This document shows positions 1 through 12,400 of a DNA stretch of 64,000 nucleotides, piece by piece. A program made the position numbers and the translations under genes. Within the stretch, counting starts at the first letter, position 1, and the number at the start of each line of letters is the position of its first letter. This stretch comes from Antedon mediterranea (lineage: Eukaryota > Echinodermata > Crinoidea > Comatulida > Antedonidae). Location of the stretch: assembly GCF_964355755.1 (NCBI RefSeq), contig NC_092674.1, positions 22,222,001 to 22,286,000 of the forward strand. Reading direction: 5' to 3'. Under the pieces are notes generated by a model. That model worked only from the letters and a program-made list of their open reading frames with translations. It did no database searches and was not told where the DNA came from.

Positions 1-84
1 CTTGTCATAATGCCATAATCTTTATCTGTGTGCAATATTCCAACGTATGACGTGCACGTGGCGTTTGTCGTTGTGCGGATAACT

Positions 85-105
85 AACTCGTCAAAGTGAC
101 GAGTT
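85..105. repeat. Perfect hairpin with TCGTCA/TGACGA arms (copy 1)
   Basis: Arms AACTCGTCA and TGACGAGTT flank AAG. A sister copy lies at 4641-4661 with arms AATTCGTCA and TGACGAATT and the same AAG loop. Both are followed shortly by TCTAGTTTA. The arm ends differ between copies but change in a compensatory way, so pairing is kept. It may be the terminus of a dispersed repeat; the family is not recognised. Confidence 0.6.
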
Positions 106-901
106 TCATGTCTAGTTTAATCTTGTCTTTGCACTGAATTACACTTACAATGCTAAATCATTGATTTCCAAAGTGGCTAGGCTCGCACTGGCCGATCGCC
201 AAGTCGCCATGGGCGAAAACGTTTCCAGATTGGCGAAAAATAAAACGGCTACTTTAGCCATTTTGGCGATGTCATAATGATAAAATAGATAATCAAATAA
301 TCATTTTGGCGAAAGCATAAAGTCCAACTAAAAGGTCCATTTGTCGATCTCCAAGGATTTATTTTGTTCGTTATCACGTTTTTACTTCAAGCTCCATTTT
401 TCGTCAACTTGTTTCGTTGTACCAGGCGTCTCTTTGTTATTTCAATATGATGGAGATAGCAGGTGTAGACTGCATAGAGAGACAGACGTTACACGACACA
501 TGGATGATGAAGTCTACCCAAACTATCACGTGTTGTGCGCTGCACAAACGATTACGATAGCCGACGGTCGGCTAATTACCGGGATTGTCTATTTTTCGAT
601 AGGGGTGTACTTTTCCGATTAAAAAGAAACATTATAGTATCTTCGATGAATGACGTCTTAATCTTATCGAAATCAACAATTTATGCGTTATGCATTTTAG
701 ACTCTTCCAATTTAATGTAGTTTAATATTTTACCCGTAATAAACTTCCCTCGTGCGTCAGTAGAGTAAACAAAACAACATGCGGGAAATGGTAGAGTCTA
801 ACGGGGATTTAGCTAAACACACACGTGCATTATTTCCACAGCTGAGCGGGGCCGGCCGCCGGCTTCTGTGTTGTTGTGTAAATAAATAATCGGGACGACG
901 G

Positions 902-943
902 TATATAAACAGGGAGTTGTAAAATACAACTCCCTGGTATAAA
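902..943 (+). promoter_or_regulatory. TATA-flanked hairpin, possible core promoter or LTR piece
   Basis: TATATAAA (902-909) is followed by a perfect inverted repeat, arms CAGGGAGTTGTA (910-921) and TACAACTCCCTG (925-936) around AAA, then a second TATAAA (938-943). A GC-rich patch (GGGGCCGGCCGCCGG) lies just upstream. This could be a core promoter, perhaps from a solo LTR, but no coding exon follows and no terminal repeat pair was found. Confidence 0.3.
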
Positions 944-2072
944 TTTCTCGCCCTGACAGAAACGCTTCGGCGCAGCCTTGAGGGATGGAAAGACGTGTAC
1001 TCTGTGCTTTGGCTTATATTATCTTAGGTTCAACAACGATACGAGGGAATTAAATTTTCCTCAATATTTTTAGCATACGACATACCGTCGTACATAATTT
1101 TGTAGGCCGGCGGGGCGGTACTGCACTTTCGCACCTCTTGAGCATACCCAATTTAACTTTAACCCGCTGCGCGGCGGTGACGCTGAGTGACCGTGAAGTC
1201 TAGGACACGATTTTTGCCTGGAAGCCATCACACAAACATGACCAGCCAAGCGTAAAAAACAAAAGTAACATAGCGTTCAGGGGATTTCAGAAAATGTTTC
1301 TATTGATAACTGTATGAATGCTGTATGATTAAAAACAATTTGAACAATTGTTTTGATCATGTAAAAAAATACAAAAAAAATATTTTTTTCAATCATACAG
1401 TGATTTAGGCATGGTTTTTTATCTCAATGCCTTACAAAAATGTTCAGGGAACAGTGTATAGACCTGTTGACATAGATAAATTGACTAAAATGTTTTTACC
1501 ACTATATTTCAAAAATTTTTAATTTTGGCTATAAACCGATTCATTTGGCTAAATAAAAAAATTTGACTTTAGCCATTTTGGCTATAGATAAACTGATTTG
1601 ACTAAAAAAAATATTTTGACTTTCGCCAAATGGCTAAACAAAATAAAATTTTAGTGCTACCCCAGAGTGGTTCAGTAGAGAACAATAACAATATAAGAAA
1701 AATATTTTAAAGACAACAAACAAAGTAATTTACATTAGTAAAAGGTTTATCTACAGAACATACAGTATATATAAAAATTAAACCTTAATCAGTAATATTT
1801 TGGATTGAAAGTAAAATTCATCAAACAAAGTCTGTTTAACAGTATTTTCGAGAGAGTTTTCTAAGAAGTCCTGGAATCAAATGGTGTTAATACAGGTTAT
1901 TAGTTAGCGATGAGGAGAATGATTAATCCATACTTTGGGAGCAAGCATGGGTTGCATTCCATAGTGCTTCAAGAATTGTTATTGGTGTTTATAAATTAAA
2001 AAATATTAACCATTTAAAACAAAAATATTAACCATTTAAAACAAATACTGTACGATTTGTTTTTTCCTTCAG

Positions 2073-5000
2073 CATTGAAGAAAAGGTGACACCTAAGAGA
2101 GAGCCAGCAGCCAAAAGGATAAAGCTATCAAAGGATCTTCCAGAAGCCACTGAGGATTACAGTAAATATCTTAAAGAAAAACCTTCAAAAGGAAAGGTAA
2201 GTCAAAAATAAAGATTTTTATAATTATATATTTTTATAAATTATAATATTGTATGTATGATATAAGTTATGGAGCTGTAGCTTGGTGGTTACGTGTTTGT
2301 CTTCCATTAAAATGGTCCAGGGTTCAATCCTGACCTAGTGCGAGCACAATGTAGTTTCCATCATGTTGGCTAAGTACTTGATGTTGTAATAGTGCCAGAG
2401 TTGTACAGTTTTTTGTGATGTCATAAACACATATGTATATTGCAGTTTAATTAAAAACTCAGTTGTTTTCCTGTATTCCATGGCAACAACTATTTATTTA
2501 TTTATTTTGGTATATAACATACAAACAGCAGCACTTAAATTAAAGGCTGAAAACGGTAGCAAACCAAACACCTTATAATAAATATACCCTGCATATCTAT
2601 CCTACGTCCTCTATCTTGCCTATTTATTTGTTTTTCAATACATACGCTACCTTTTAAGATTATTATATAATTATAAGTTTTACCTTTTTAGCCGCAGAAA
2701 GTACTAAAGTTACAGAAATAATATTTTTGAATATAATGAAATAAACTCATACAAATGTTTGCATTTTTTGATTTAATCTCTCTTGTTTTGTTTTTTAAAA
2801 ACTGTTAATTGATAATGTAGTGAGAAATGATAAATAAACGTTGATTCGATTGAGTTATTGAGGTTATTGACATTGTGGTGTGACACAAATCCTTCCCACA
2901 CGTACAGTAGCAGTTGGTCAAAACATTTTATTTGTAAAAATTTGTATCTTAACAAATAGCATTGATTTTAGCATTACAATTTTGTTGCTTCAAATTGCAA
3001 GTATGTTATAGCCTTTTGTTTATCAGTTGATGTTCTTAGTAACAAAATCATTACCTGCAGGAATAATATCCACAAATGACATCACAATACATTTATTGTT
3101 GCCAATAGATATCACAATAAGGTTTGTTACACTGACAGAATTGAATTGAAAATCATTTTTAGTTTATTAATAATAATAGGAAAGAAATTTAAACAAAAGA
3201 ATTGAATTCGTCACATTTGATGAGTTCGGTTTATCCATGTCATGTATTAGCAGTGTTACTATAGTCAAGTCAAGTATCATTTACAGTATTGTCATTTGTT
3301 TTAAGAAAAAAACATATAAATTCTGTTTCCTCTGTTGGCAGAACACAATATCCAACGGACACAACACGTACTCAAAACAAAAACATTTCAAAAAGTGTCT
3401 ACATGATGTTTAGGCTGTAATAGCTCCTGGAAAAAAACTACCAATTTAATCCTTGTATAAGTGATAATATCATCCACAAGAAAAGACAAACCAACACAGA
3501 ACAGAGCCAACAGAGCTGTGTCATCATTAGGTGATCATTTAGAATAAAATGACATTTTTGCGCACGCGATTTTTAAAAAGGGTACAAAATAAAATTTGAT
3601 GTATACATCACATTCTACTCACAATCCTTAGTACATTCTCCGACTTTGAGTCCATTCCGACTTAAAATAACGCTATACGAGCATGTTAAAAATGACAAAA
3701 TGCACACATTAATTGTACAAAAGTGCTAAAAATGGTAAAAAATAAGGCCTTTTTAAAATGAATATAACGCTTCAGAATGGCAGGTGACCCCCAATTTTTT
3801 TAACTTATTATGGTAGCCAATAAGTTGTAGATATAAATATATATACATATTAGACGTACAAAATGGTATGACGTCATCAAATGGCCACTTGAATTTAAAA
3901 ATTAGTAATTTTTTTCTTTTTGTGTGGGTTATCACATTCAATAGAGCGCATCTCCGTTATTTGAGCCCGATTTTCGCACAAATTTTAGTATGTGCTTGCT
4001 CAATTAATTATCTTTCTTATGAGTTGTCAAAATTTTATTTTGGTGACGTCATCACGCGTAAAAACTTGAATAACCTACGTCGTCTAATTTCAGCTACACC
4101 ATACATTTGAATATCTTATAGCTCTTCATAATTAAAGGTGACCTTGAAGATTATAACTTATTATGAAAGCTGATGAAATCTAGATATGAATTGATATAAA
4201 AATTAAGCCTATCGGATGTAGTGATGTTATCATATGGCCAGTTGAAGTTAAAAAGTAGTTTTTAAATTTCTTTAGTCGAAGTTATACAAATTTCAAAGAG
4301 CGCGCATTGCGCTTCTACGTGTCAAATTCTCTTCCAATCCTTATATTTATTTGCTCTATTCAATATCTTTCGAAATTGTCATCTTCGAGTTTATTTTGAT
4401 AATTCCATCATACCAAAAAAATAGAGCATGATGTGGGTCCCGTAATTTCACCTATGCTACACTGTATATAGATATACTGTATATATTGTGTATGAAACAT
4501 AATAGGTACAACTCAGCACTATAAGTGTATATGCATCATGTCATAGGATGGCGTACATCAGCTTTTTACGATCATATGTTAACGTACGTGCATGTTTAAA
4601 AAATGTTAATTTCATTAAAATGATAACAATGATCACCTATAATTCGTCAAAGTGACGAATTAAATTCTAGTTTATTTTATTATTGTACAGAATAAAAGCA
4701 TTGGTTACATTACAAGACCCACCATTTTTCCAATTGACACCATCATCAGATAGGTAATTGTCTGAGCAAGAACATATTAACATTTTGAAGAAAAGGAAAT
4801 CGGGCACATAGAAGCGAAATGGGCACTGTTTTTCTATGAACTGAACAAAATGATGCCATATAATAAAATAAAATCATACTGTAACATTTGATCGACCAAA
4901 ACCTTTCATAAGTTTTTTATTTATTTATTTTATTTTTATTTATTCGACTTCTCACTAACTCAGTTAGTGAAGGATCTGGACCAACAGGTGGTAAACACCT

Positions 5001-7680
5001 CTAAAACGGTCCAGTCCCAATTTGCACAGTGGCTGTGTGTGACAGTGGCTATGTTTGTGTGGACTACTACACCGGCGTAACCCCTGGTGTGGACTACTAC
5101 ACCGGGGTAACCCCCTACTCGTCTCGAAAGATGTACTAGGTTCTTTAAAGTGCGCATGAGCTATGTGTACACTGGACCTACGGTTTATAGTCCTTATCCG
5201 AGAAGACTCGTTCTACCACCAGAAAAAAAATGATGTGATGTGGAGCGAGTGAGCCTCGAACCCTTGCCGATGTTATGGCTACGTAATTACGGTTCCACTG
5301 TCTTAACCGCTCAAGTTCATCAATACAAGGGGAGCTACAGTATAATAAATCTATGCCTGTTCTTGTAGAAATTTGCATTATATTGCCCATTTTCGTATGT
5401 AATTTATAGTTATTGAATTTAATGGAATGTATCACGAATCTAATGTGAAAACTGTTTATCTAAACTAACAATTTTGAAATAATAATGGCCTGAAACTTGA
5501 TTATAAAATGATTTTGAACAATTCATATGTTTCAATGCGTGTTTGTGCACATAATCCCTTAATATGAATTACCATGTATGTTTTCATTTTTCAGTTTCAA
5601 TAACTATCAAATGCTTTTTTTTTTTTCTTCTGTAATGCTTATTTTTCACCTGTTGAAATTTACCATTTACAAATAATTGTGTGTTTGACCCATATTTGTT
5701 ATAGGTTTTCTTTTTCTTGCTCAAAACCTACAGCTCTGATAAAGTTTTGGGTTTTCTTAAAAATCACAAATTAAAAAAAAAAATCTCTTGTTCGTGGCAT
5801 CCATTTGCAACTGTTTTCAATAATATTAGTTGTATCAAGACTTTGATTGTTTGCAATGTAATTTCATATTGCTTATTAATGTTTAAATACTGTATAAGTA
5901 AGGCTGATGTTAAATGTTGATAATAATATCGACAATGATAATTGTAAAAGCTTTTACGCATATTGTATATATTGAGCATGTTTATCAGGCGCCAAGTCTA
6001 TTTGAATTCACCGCTAGTTCAATACCTTTTATACCATACTAATGGTTTAATACATGGTAAGTATCGTCTACCAAAGATTGTTAGCTGTCATTAAGTTTTT
6101 TCTAATCAATTTTGTTTGTATTCTGAAAGTTGGATACATTTCTGCCCACTTAATGACGTTTGAATTTGATTGATTTGTTTTATACAAATTTTACAACAGT
6201 GTAATCTAGCAGTTCCGACATATCGTTGCTTGTCAAGTCAATAATTATACATGAGTTGTTTTTCTCTTATCTAAAAGCTTTTGGCTTTTGTATACTCTAT
6301 TTTTATTCAACTGTTGTTTATTGACTACCAAGTTCCAACATTTTAATAGGTTTGATAAGTAATCTGTTATAGTAAAACATGCCTTAAAAAATTAACAAAT
6401 GTGATTTTCCAGAATGAAAACTTTATATAACACACTGTAATGTACATTTGATTGGGTGAATTGTTTTCATCTGCATTGCATTATTTTTTCAATTGTATCG
6501 ATCAACTCCATGTTGCTAATTTTTTTATGGATTTTGATTCTCGATACCATCAGAATGAAGATTTTTTTACTGGATACTAGACGGCTGTCAGTATTGAGCA
6601 ATTTGCATAATTAGCATAAACAAAATGGCCGCTAGTTTCATACAAACATGCTATATTTCTGGAAATACTGGACGTAGAGTAGTGAGATAACGTTGGTGTC
6701 AAATTGTTCACAATGTATATGATTATATTGGCTCTAACAGAAACTTTTTTGTAAAATTGACCAGAAACCCCTTTTTAGCAATTTGACCTTTGACCTCTTT
6801 TTACTAAGTAAGTAACAGATCAGAGAGAATTAAATCTAGGAACACATTGTTCCCAAGATATACATTTATTGCTTGAAAATAACTGGAAGTGCAGTTAATA
6901 TTGACCTTTGACATAATTTGCATTGCATTATTTTCTCAAATTCAAACGGTCAACTCCATGTTGCTAATTTTTTTCGTTGGACTGGATGTATATAAATGTG
7001 CGTCTGTATACCACCAACATGTAAAATCTGTCATTGATAACTATAATCTACTCAAATTTAGATTATAGTTAACGCATCAGTAGACGGCCTGAAGTTCAAA
7101 CAAAATATCAGCTTGTCATTTTATTTTTCTTTAAACAAATTTAGGCAGTTTTTTCAGAGGTTTCTTTAATTAATTTCTGAATTATGAATACATTTAAAAG
7201 TTATAATGCATGGAAGAAAATTATCATATGTTATTAATCGCCATATGCAAGATCACTTCAATACAAACAAAAAACAAATTTCAACATTCAATTTGAAAAA
7301 CGCCTATTATGAGCACCTTCAGGAGCCAGAAAAGTGACCCCATAGCATCATATATGCAAGTGATCACGGGTGTATATAATGGGTACAGGTTATATCAAGA
7401 CACAACTTTGTGCTGATTATTAGCTGCATTAATATGGGAGTATGTTTCCATCGTGTTTGATTATAAACATGACCGGGTAATAATGTGCAGCGCATTGTGA
7501 GCTTGCTTATATGCGCTATATAAGAATGAACTATTATTATTATTCTTTTTTTTTAGTTTTATTATTTTCTTTTTTACTTAACAGCAAAGCAAATTGACAA
7601 CTCAACAGAAGTGTCTACAGAAAGTGGATAAAAAAGGGATGAAGAGTATATCCAGTTTTTTTGGCAAACCATCAAAATGA
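2073..7680 (+). CDS. RNASEH2B: Ribonuclease H2 subunit B, last two coding exons (5' partial)
   Basis: RNase H2 is the nuclear heterotrimer that removes ribonucleotides from DNA and RNA:DNA hybrids; subunit B is non-catalytic and links the enzyme to PCNA. Two exons are visible. Exon 2073-2196 follows a pyrimidine-rich CAG acceptor, completes a split codon with one base, and ends at AAG|GTAAGT. Exon 7585-7680 follows AACAG and reads in phase 0 to TGA. The first encodes a Lys-rich linker with RIKLSKDLPEATEDYSKYL. The second encodes QSKLTTQQKCLQKVDKKGMK and then SISSFFGKPSK-stop. The linker, the QKxLxKVDKxGMKSI block and the FF-containing PIP-box-like end match the C-terminal tail of animal RNASEH2B as I know it. 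The 5.4-kb intron holds SINEs. Earlier exons are off the left edge. A poly(A) signal follows the stop. Confidence 0.88.
2269..2345 (+). mobile_element. tRNA-derived SINE head
   Basis: A tRNA-like segment carries an A-box-like TGTAGCTTGGTGG (2276-2288) and a B-box-like GGTTCAATCC. The T-arm pairs (CAGG and CCTG around GTTCAAT) but the acceptor stem does not, so it is not a working tRNA gene. The body may run to about 2470. It sits inside an RNASEH2B intron. Confidence 0.6.
4641..4661. repeat. Perfect hairpin with TCGTCA/TGACGA arms (copy 2)
   Basis: Sister of the hairpin at 85-105: arms AATTCGTCA and TGACGAATT with loop AAG, followed by a similar TCTAGTTTA tail. A looser relative (GAATTCGTCA...TGATGAGTTCGG) lies near 3203-3232. 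Confidence 0.6.
4916..5318 (-). mobile_element. tRNA-derived SINE, full-length copy in antisense
   Basis: Read on the - strand it starts with a tRNA-like head (GAGCGGTTAAGACAGTGG as A-box region, then the B-box-like GGTTCGAGGC). A conserved body follows, including GATAAGGACTATAAACCG and CACTTTAAAGAACCT, and a tail of AAATAAATAAA repeats. The second copy at 53388-53672 shares the body word for word over long stretches. The open frames inside it (4960-5157, 5178-5435) are incidental. Confidence 0.8.
6473..6976. repeat. Direct repeat pair about 446 bp apart
   Basis: A segment of about 58 bp starting GCATTGCATTATTTT and ending near CAACTCCATGTTGCTAATTT occurs at 6473-6530 and again at 6920-6976 with a few differences. 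Both lie in the last RNASEH2B intron. They look like two monomers of an old dispersed or tandem repeat. Confidence 0.6.
7380..7552 (+). mobile_element. SINE/LINE 3' end with ATT-repeat tail
   Basis: The segment ends in GCGCTATATAAGAATGAACT and then (ATT)n. This 3' end style is common in retroposons of invertebrate deuterostomes. It lies just upstream of the final RNASEH2B exon. The exact family cannot be fixed without a repeat library. Confidence 0.5.
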
Positions 7681-7687
7681 ATCAACA

Positions 7688-7693
7688 AATAAA
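7688..7693 (+). promoter_or_regulatory. Poly(A) signal after RNASEH2B stop
   Basis: AATAAA begins 8 nt after the TGA. A second AATAAA at 8130-8135 would give a longer 3'UTR of about 450 nt. The proximal site is very close to the stop, so the distal one is probably used at least in part. Confidence 0.5.
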
Positions 7694-8671
7694 AAGTAGC
7701 ATTGAAAAGAAAATTCTGTTTTTAAAATGTCTATGGTTGATATAGTTGAATCTCTTGGTGTAGACACCTAATTGTGGCCAGCTGCTAATGCTCAGAGGCA
7801 GCCAGGGGTAGCCCACAAGGATGAAGGTGGGTCCATACACACAATATCCAAAGGTGAAGTAGTGCTGGCGGTCATAGAGAGTCAGCCCATCTGGGATTGT
7901 TTGTATTGGATTTCACAATATTCATGACAAAACATATAATAGTAGACCATACAAAAAGCTGTTGCCCGGATGACTAGGGCAACAATCTGCCCATGATTGT
8001 CACTCATTCAAAATCCTCTGTTATTCATAATAATAGTAAATATTAAATGACTGTGGAAAAACATTGATTGCATTTTCCCGACTTGAAAATTGTTTTTCAC
8101 AAAGTACATTTTCTATAAAAGATACTGAAAATAAAGTTACTGAATCTACTGATCAACAATTTAATATAAATAAAGTAAAGTTCCTAGAAAAAATTGAGCG
8201 GCTCTCTCTCCCCGCATCAAAATAGTTCAACCTGTAGTTCCAACTGTATAGTATATGATAGAAAATTTTAACATAGAGTTCTCTTCAATCAAACAAGTTC
8301 TTTTGAAGCCACGTTTTGGTAATTTTGAAAACTCCAGACTTTGCAATTTAATTAAACAATTGTAAATATTGTAATTAACAGGGAATACTTTCGCCAGTGT
8401 AGCATAGCAAAAAGATATACAAAACAACCTTCTTGCTACACATTTCTACAATTGTGTAGCAAAAAATATGACTAAAAAAATCAGTTTGATTCGCAATATT
8501 GCTAAACAAAATTTTAAAATGAAATTTTTCCATAATTAACTTCTTGTAACATACAGTAATAATACAAACTGAATATCAATTCATATTTCCCGAATTAAAT
8601 TTCTTTTAAAATAGCAAAAGTTTTCGTCTAAACTGATTGTTTTGCCATACAGCATAAATGAAATAGAAAAT

Positions 8672-8787
8672 ATGATGTGGCCAAATATGGTAGTGATATG
8701 CACACATCTGTTAGTGATATGACATCATCATGTCCATATTTGGGTCCATCACATTTTTTTGTCACATAAAGTTTGGATAGAGCTTTA
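8672..8787. mobile_element. MITE family A, decayed copy
   Basis: The core words (CATATTTGGG, CATCACATTTTTTTGTCACA, AAAGTTTGGATAGAGCTTTA) match the other copies. The left terminus has decayed. Confidence 0.6.
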
Positions 8788-8860
8788 GATATTTCATGTT
8801 GTCTTTGAAAATAATTTATTTAAATATGCATTGACAAAAAGTTTAAAAAACTGCAATGCC

Positions 8861-8913
8861 ATATAAAAAATGAAGATTTATAAATAATATTTATAAATCT
8901 TCATTTTTTATAT
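8861..8913. repeat. Perfect 53-nt palindrome
   Basis: Two 26-bp arms (8861-8886 and 8888-8913, beginning ATATAAAAAATGAAG and ending CTTCATTTTTTATAT) flank a single A. There is no mismatch, so it is either a young hairpin-type insertion or is kept perfect by gene conversion. It would extrude as a cruciform or fold as RNA. Confidence 0.9.
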
Positions 8914-9577
8914 ATTATTATTATATTATAGTAAAACAAACTTGTTTGACATTGTCAAGAGGACAGACTATTGAAAACATAAGAGGACAACAGTTAGTTT
9001 AAGTCTCTACTGAACAAAATGTGAACATTGAAAATTGCCCCAAGGCTGTTTTTATGGTCTTTTCATGTTATTACATCAGTCGACGTTTCGATTTTGAACC
9101 GCCATACGCCAACATATTATTTATCATTTTACTAATATTAATTTCAAGCACAGTCTATTAGAACAAAGAATGAACAATAGCCGTTTTATCAAACCACCAT
9201 GTTGTTTAATATTGTCATAACATAATATAGTATAATAAATTCGATATTCTTTTTGTATCGTCTAAGATTTTGTTTAGTTTGTCGCATCGAGTATTTATTA
9301 TCTATTTTCTTACAATGTTATATTGTTTATACAATATAAGCATTTTGTAGGTTTCAGGCAACGGCGAATCAGAATGGGAGTCGTGAAATAATCTTGTTTT
9401 ATAAGATTTCATCCTATACCTTCATAAAGTAAAATCTATCGAAAGTAAAAGGATATCGTTGCATATTTTTCACAATAGAACGTCATCAAATACCAGTAAA
9501 AATCAAAGAAAACATCCCGGTAGCACCGGTTCAATTTTCTTTTACTAAAGGGAAGATTGTTTCACACAAGTTCCTTC

Positions 9578-9733
9578 TAAAGCTTTGTCAACACTATCAA
9601 ATTTATGTGACAAAAACAATGTAATGTTCCCATGGACATGATTCCATATCACTACCATATTTGGGCATATCGTCACCATATGGCACATTACAATTTTTTG
9701 TCAAACTAGTTTGATAGTGTAGACAGAGCTTTA
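9578..9733. mobile_element. MITE family A, near-complete copy
   Basis: Terminal inverted repeats are AAGCTTTGTCAACACTATCA on the left and the complement of GATAGTGTAGACAGAGCTT on the right. The interior has CATATCACTACCATATTTGG and ACAATTTTTTGTCA. Flanks are CTAA on the left and TTTA on the right, each one base from TTAA. There is no open frame, so it must depend on a transposase supplied elsewhere. Confidence 0.75.
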
Positions 9734-11459
9734 TTGACCGCTAACGGGCAACTTGGTTAATGTCATTATAGGTGCATTAATAATCCGGGAATCACCCTTT
9801 AAGTTTCATATGAAACCGATTGTTGCCTTTGCCGTTTTTTACGTGTGTCGATTCTTAAATCAATGTCATTTACTGTTCTAAGTACCAACCAATTAGGTAA
9901 AACATATTTGTTACGCAATTCATTCTAAATGTTGAATAAATAATTGCATTATTGATCAAATTAATGGCGCGGTAATGTAAAATAATATTTGGTTTTTACA
10001 TCATAATTTATGATTAAAATAAACAGTATAAAATCATTAAGAAAGTATCATAACATCCGAGTACTATTAAAGCTACCTGCGTTGCCATTGATTTACAGTT
10101 TTTCTTTACCACAACATTTAGTTTAAAAGCGTATGGTATCATTTCCAATTATGTCTGTCGCGCACAATGCGTGACGTAAGCCATACACAAAAAGCAATTA
10201 AACCCAAACACTCTTATTGTTTGCGGTTATAAAAGTAGTTAATGGATTCGTTGCCAATATTAAATAACGAACAGTGCAAAATATCGGCAGACGATAAAAA
10301 ACAAAAGAAAATCGTGAATCGGAGATGTAATTATGGATAAGTATTGACACAGCTTTCAATGTGTCGTCTTAAGTCACCCGATTCTCTGTAAGGTCTCTAC
10401 TATGACGACATCTTTTCAGTATCATGGGTACATTCTGTGATACAGTATTTATATGCATTGTTAGAAAGGTTAGGCTTTATATTGTCTATTTTGCAAACGT
10501 GGCATATGTGACACTTTATTACAGAATGTGATACTTTACAAAATATAGCTACTGGTATCGGTGACGATTGTTCGGTACCTTGTTGACCAAAACTGTATGG
10601 ATTCGTAGATAAGTAGAAAAATTTAACTTTTGTATTATTCTGGTATTGATTGGCGGCCAGAAATACATCTGTCCTTCACAAAATTATATTCTGTCCGATT
10701 TGGATGAGTGGGCTGGTTTCCTTTGGTTGAAGATCGAAAATAAATATAAAAATAAATTAAAGCTATATTTAAAATATTTATAACAATTCCTGTTTTTTCA
10801 CAAATATTTCAATTTGGGCCAAGTAGTAATGGAGGTGGTGACGAAATGTTAATGTTAACTGCACTGTTTTTGTTTTCAAAAGCAGTGTTTTTGTTATTTT
10901 GAAAACTGGTGTGGTTCGTGGTCTATAATGGAAAATAACGTTGTTAAGAATCGTGATTTTACTGGGTTAGATGGTAATGTACCATGGTAATGCATGATAA
11001 AAACATGATAAAAACATGTTTATATTATATAGCTTGAGCGAATAATAGCAATTCCCCCAAAGCGCCATTAACTATTATTATTATTTGACGTTTTGTAGTT
11101 CGGCTTGGTGCCGTTTTGTCTTACTGATCACAGTGTATTTTGCGAATCGCATTAATTGTAATAAATACACAGGAAGACAACCTTGTTTGATCAATTGATC
11201 CCCGGGCTATCGCTTTAATTAATCCTTCCAATTATTTTCATTTATATCAAATGGTAGACATATTTTGTCTAATCTTGTAATTTCCAAAGTAGATTAAATT
11301 TTGAAATCAGACAGATATAATAACTTTGAATGTTTATACATATTACTAATATTTGTTTTCGTTATTAAAGTATATGTTATCATCTATGTTATTGTTTATT
11401 CATGTACAATAAACTGTGAGTGTATTGTTTGTAGATAGCGATTTGTAGAAAGCAGTGTT

Positions 11460-11551
11460 AATAAAGATGGCAGTGTTCTTTATGACGACGACATGCATAT
11501 GACAGTGTTATTTATGCGGATGTTTTCTTGATGAATACGCAGTGTTCTTGG

Positions 11552-11584
<33 letters not shown>

Positions 11585-12400
11585 CATTGTTCTTGGTGAG
11601 GATGATGATGATGCCAGTGTTCTTGATAAAGATACAGAGCTATTGATGATGATGATGACTTGTTCTTGATGATGATGACATTGTTTTTGATGAATATCAC
11701 ATTGTTCTTGATGAAGATGACAGTGTTCTTGGTGAATATACAGAGCTCTTGATGATGATGACATTGTTCTTGATGAAGATGCAGTGTTTTTGGTGAGGAT
11801 CACATTGTTCTTGATGAAGATGACAGTGTTCTTGATGATGATAGCATTGTTCTTGATGAAGATGAAATGTTCTTGATGAAGATGCAGTGCTCTTGATGAT
11901 GATGACAGTGTTCTTGATGAAGATGCAGTGCTCTTGATGATGATGACATTGTTCTTGATGAATATCACATTGTTCTTGATGAAGATGAAGTGTTCTTGAT
12001 AAATATCACATTGTTCTTGATAAAGATGACAGTGTTCTTGATGAAGATTCAGTGCTCTTGATGATGATGACATTGCTCTTGATGATGATGGCATTGTTCT
12101 TGATTAATATCACATTGTTCTTGATGAAGATAAAGTGTTCTTGATGAAGATGCAGTGCTCTTGATGATGACATTGTTCTTGATGATGATGACGACAGTAT
12201 TCCTGATGAAGATGCAGTGCTTTTGATGATGATGACATTGTTCTTGGTAAATATCACATGATATTTTATGAAGATGGCAGTGTTTTTTTGGAAGATTACA
12301 GTTGTTGTTGAAGATGACAATGTTGGTGAAAATGGCAGTGTTGTTGATGAGGTTGACATTGTTTTGATGAAGATTAGTGTTGGTGGTGAAGATGCGCAAA
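11460..12400. repeat. Degenerate GAT-rich minisatellite
   Basis: An imperfect array of units such as CAGTGTTCTTGATGAAGAT and GACATTGTTCTTGATGATGAT, roughly 18-30 bp with variable GAT or GAA runs. It includes a purer (GAT)n stretch near 11550-11582. Similar but weaker composition continues to about 12830. Long Ser/His/Ile/Lys open frames on the - strand (11480-12094, 12006-12440, 12049-12399) are by-products of the missing stop codons in the repeat. Confidence 0.9.

Larger units (their letters stand above)
1..2072. other. Upstream flank or intron of RNASEH2B, no exon supported
   Basis: No exon of RNASEH2B or of any other gene could be recognised here, so the earlier RNASEH2B exons probably lie beyond the left edge. 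The stretch is repeat-like. Words such as TTTGGCTA and GGCGAAA recur at about 170-320 and 1510-1640. A GC-rich patch with a TATA-flanked hairpin lies at about 850-1000. Open frames at 341-622 and 535-720 show no domain, splice context or composition suggesting protein. Confidence 0.5.
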
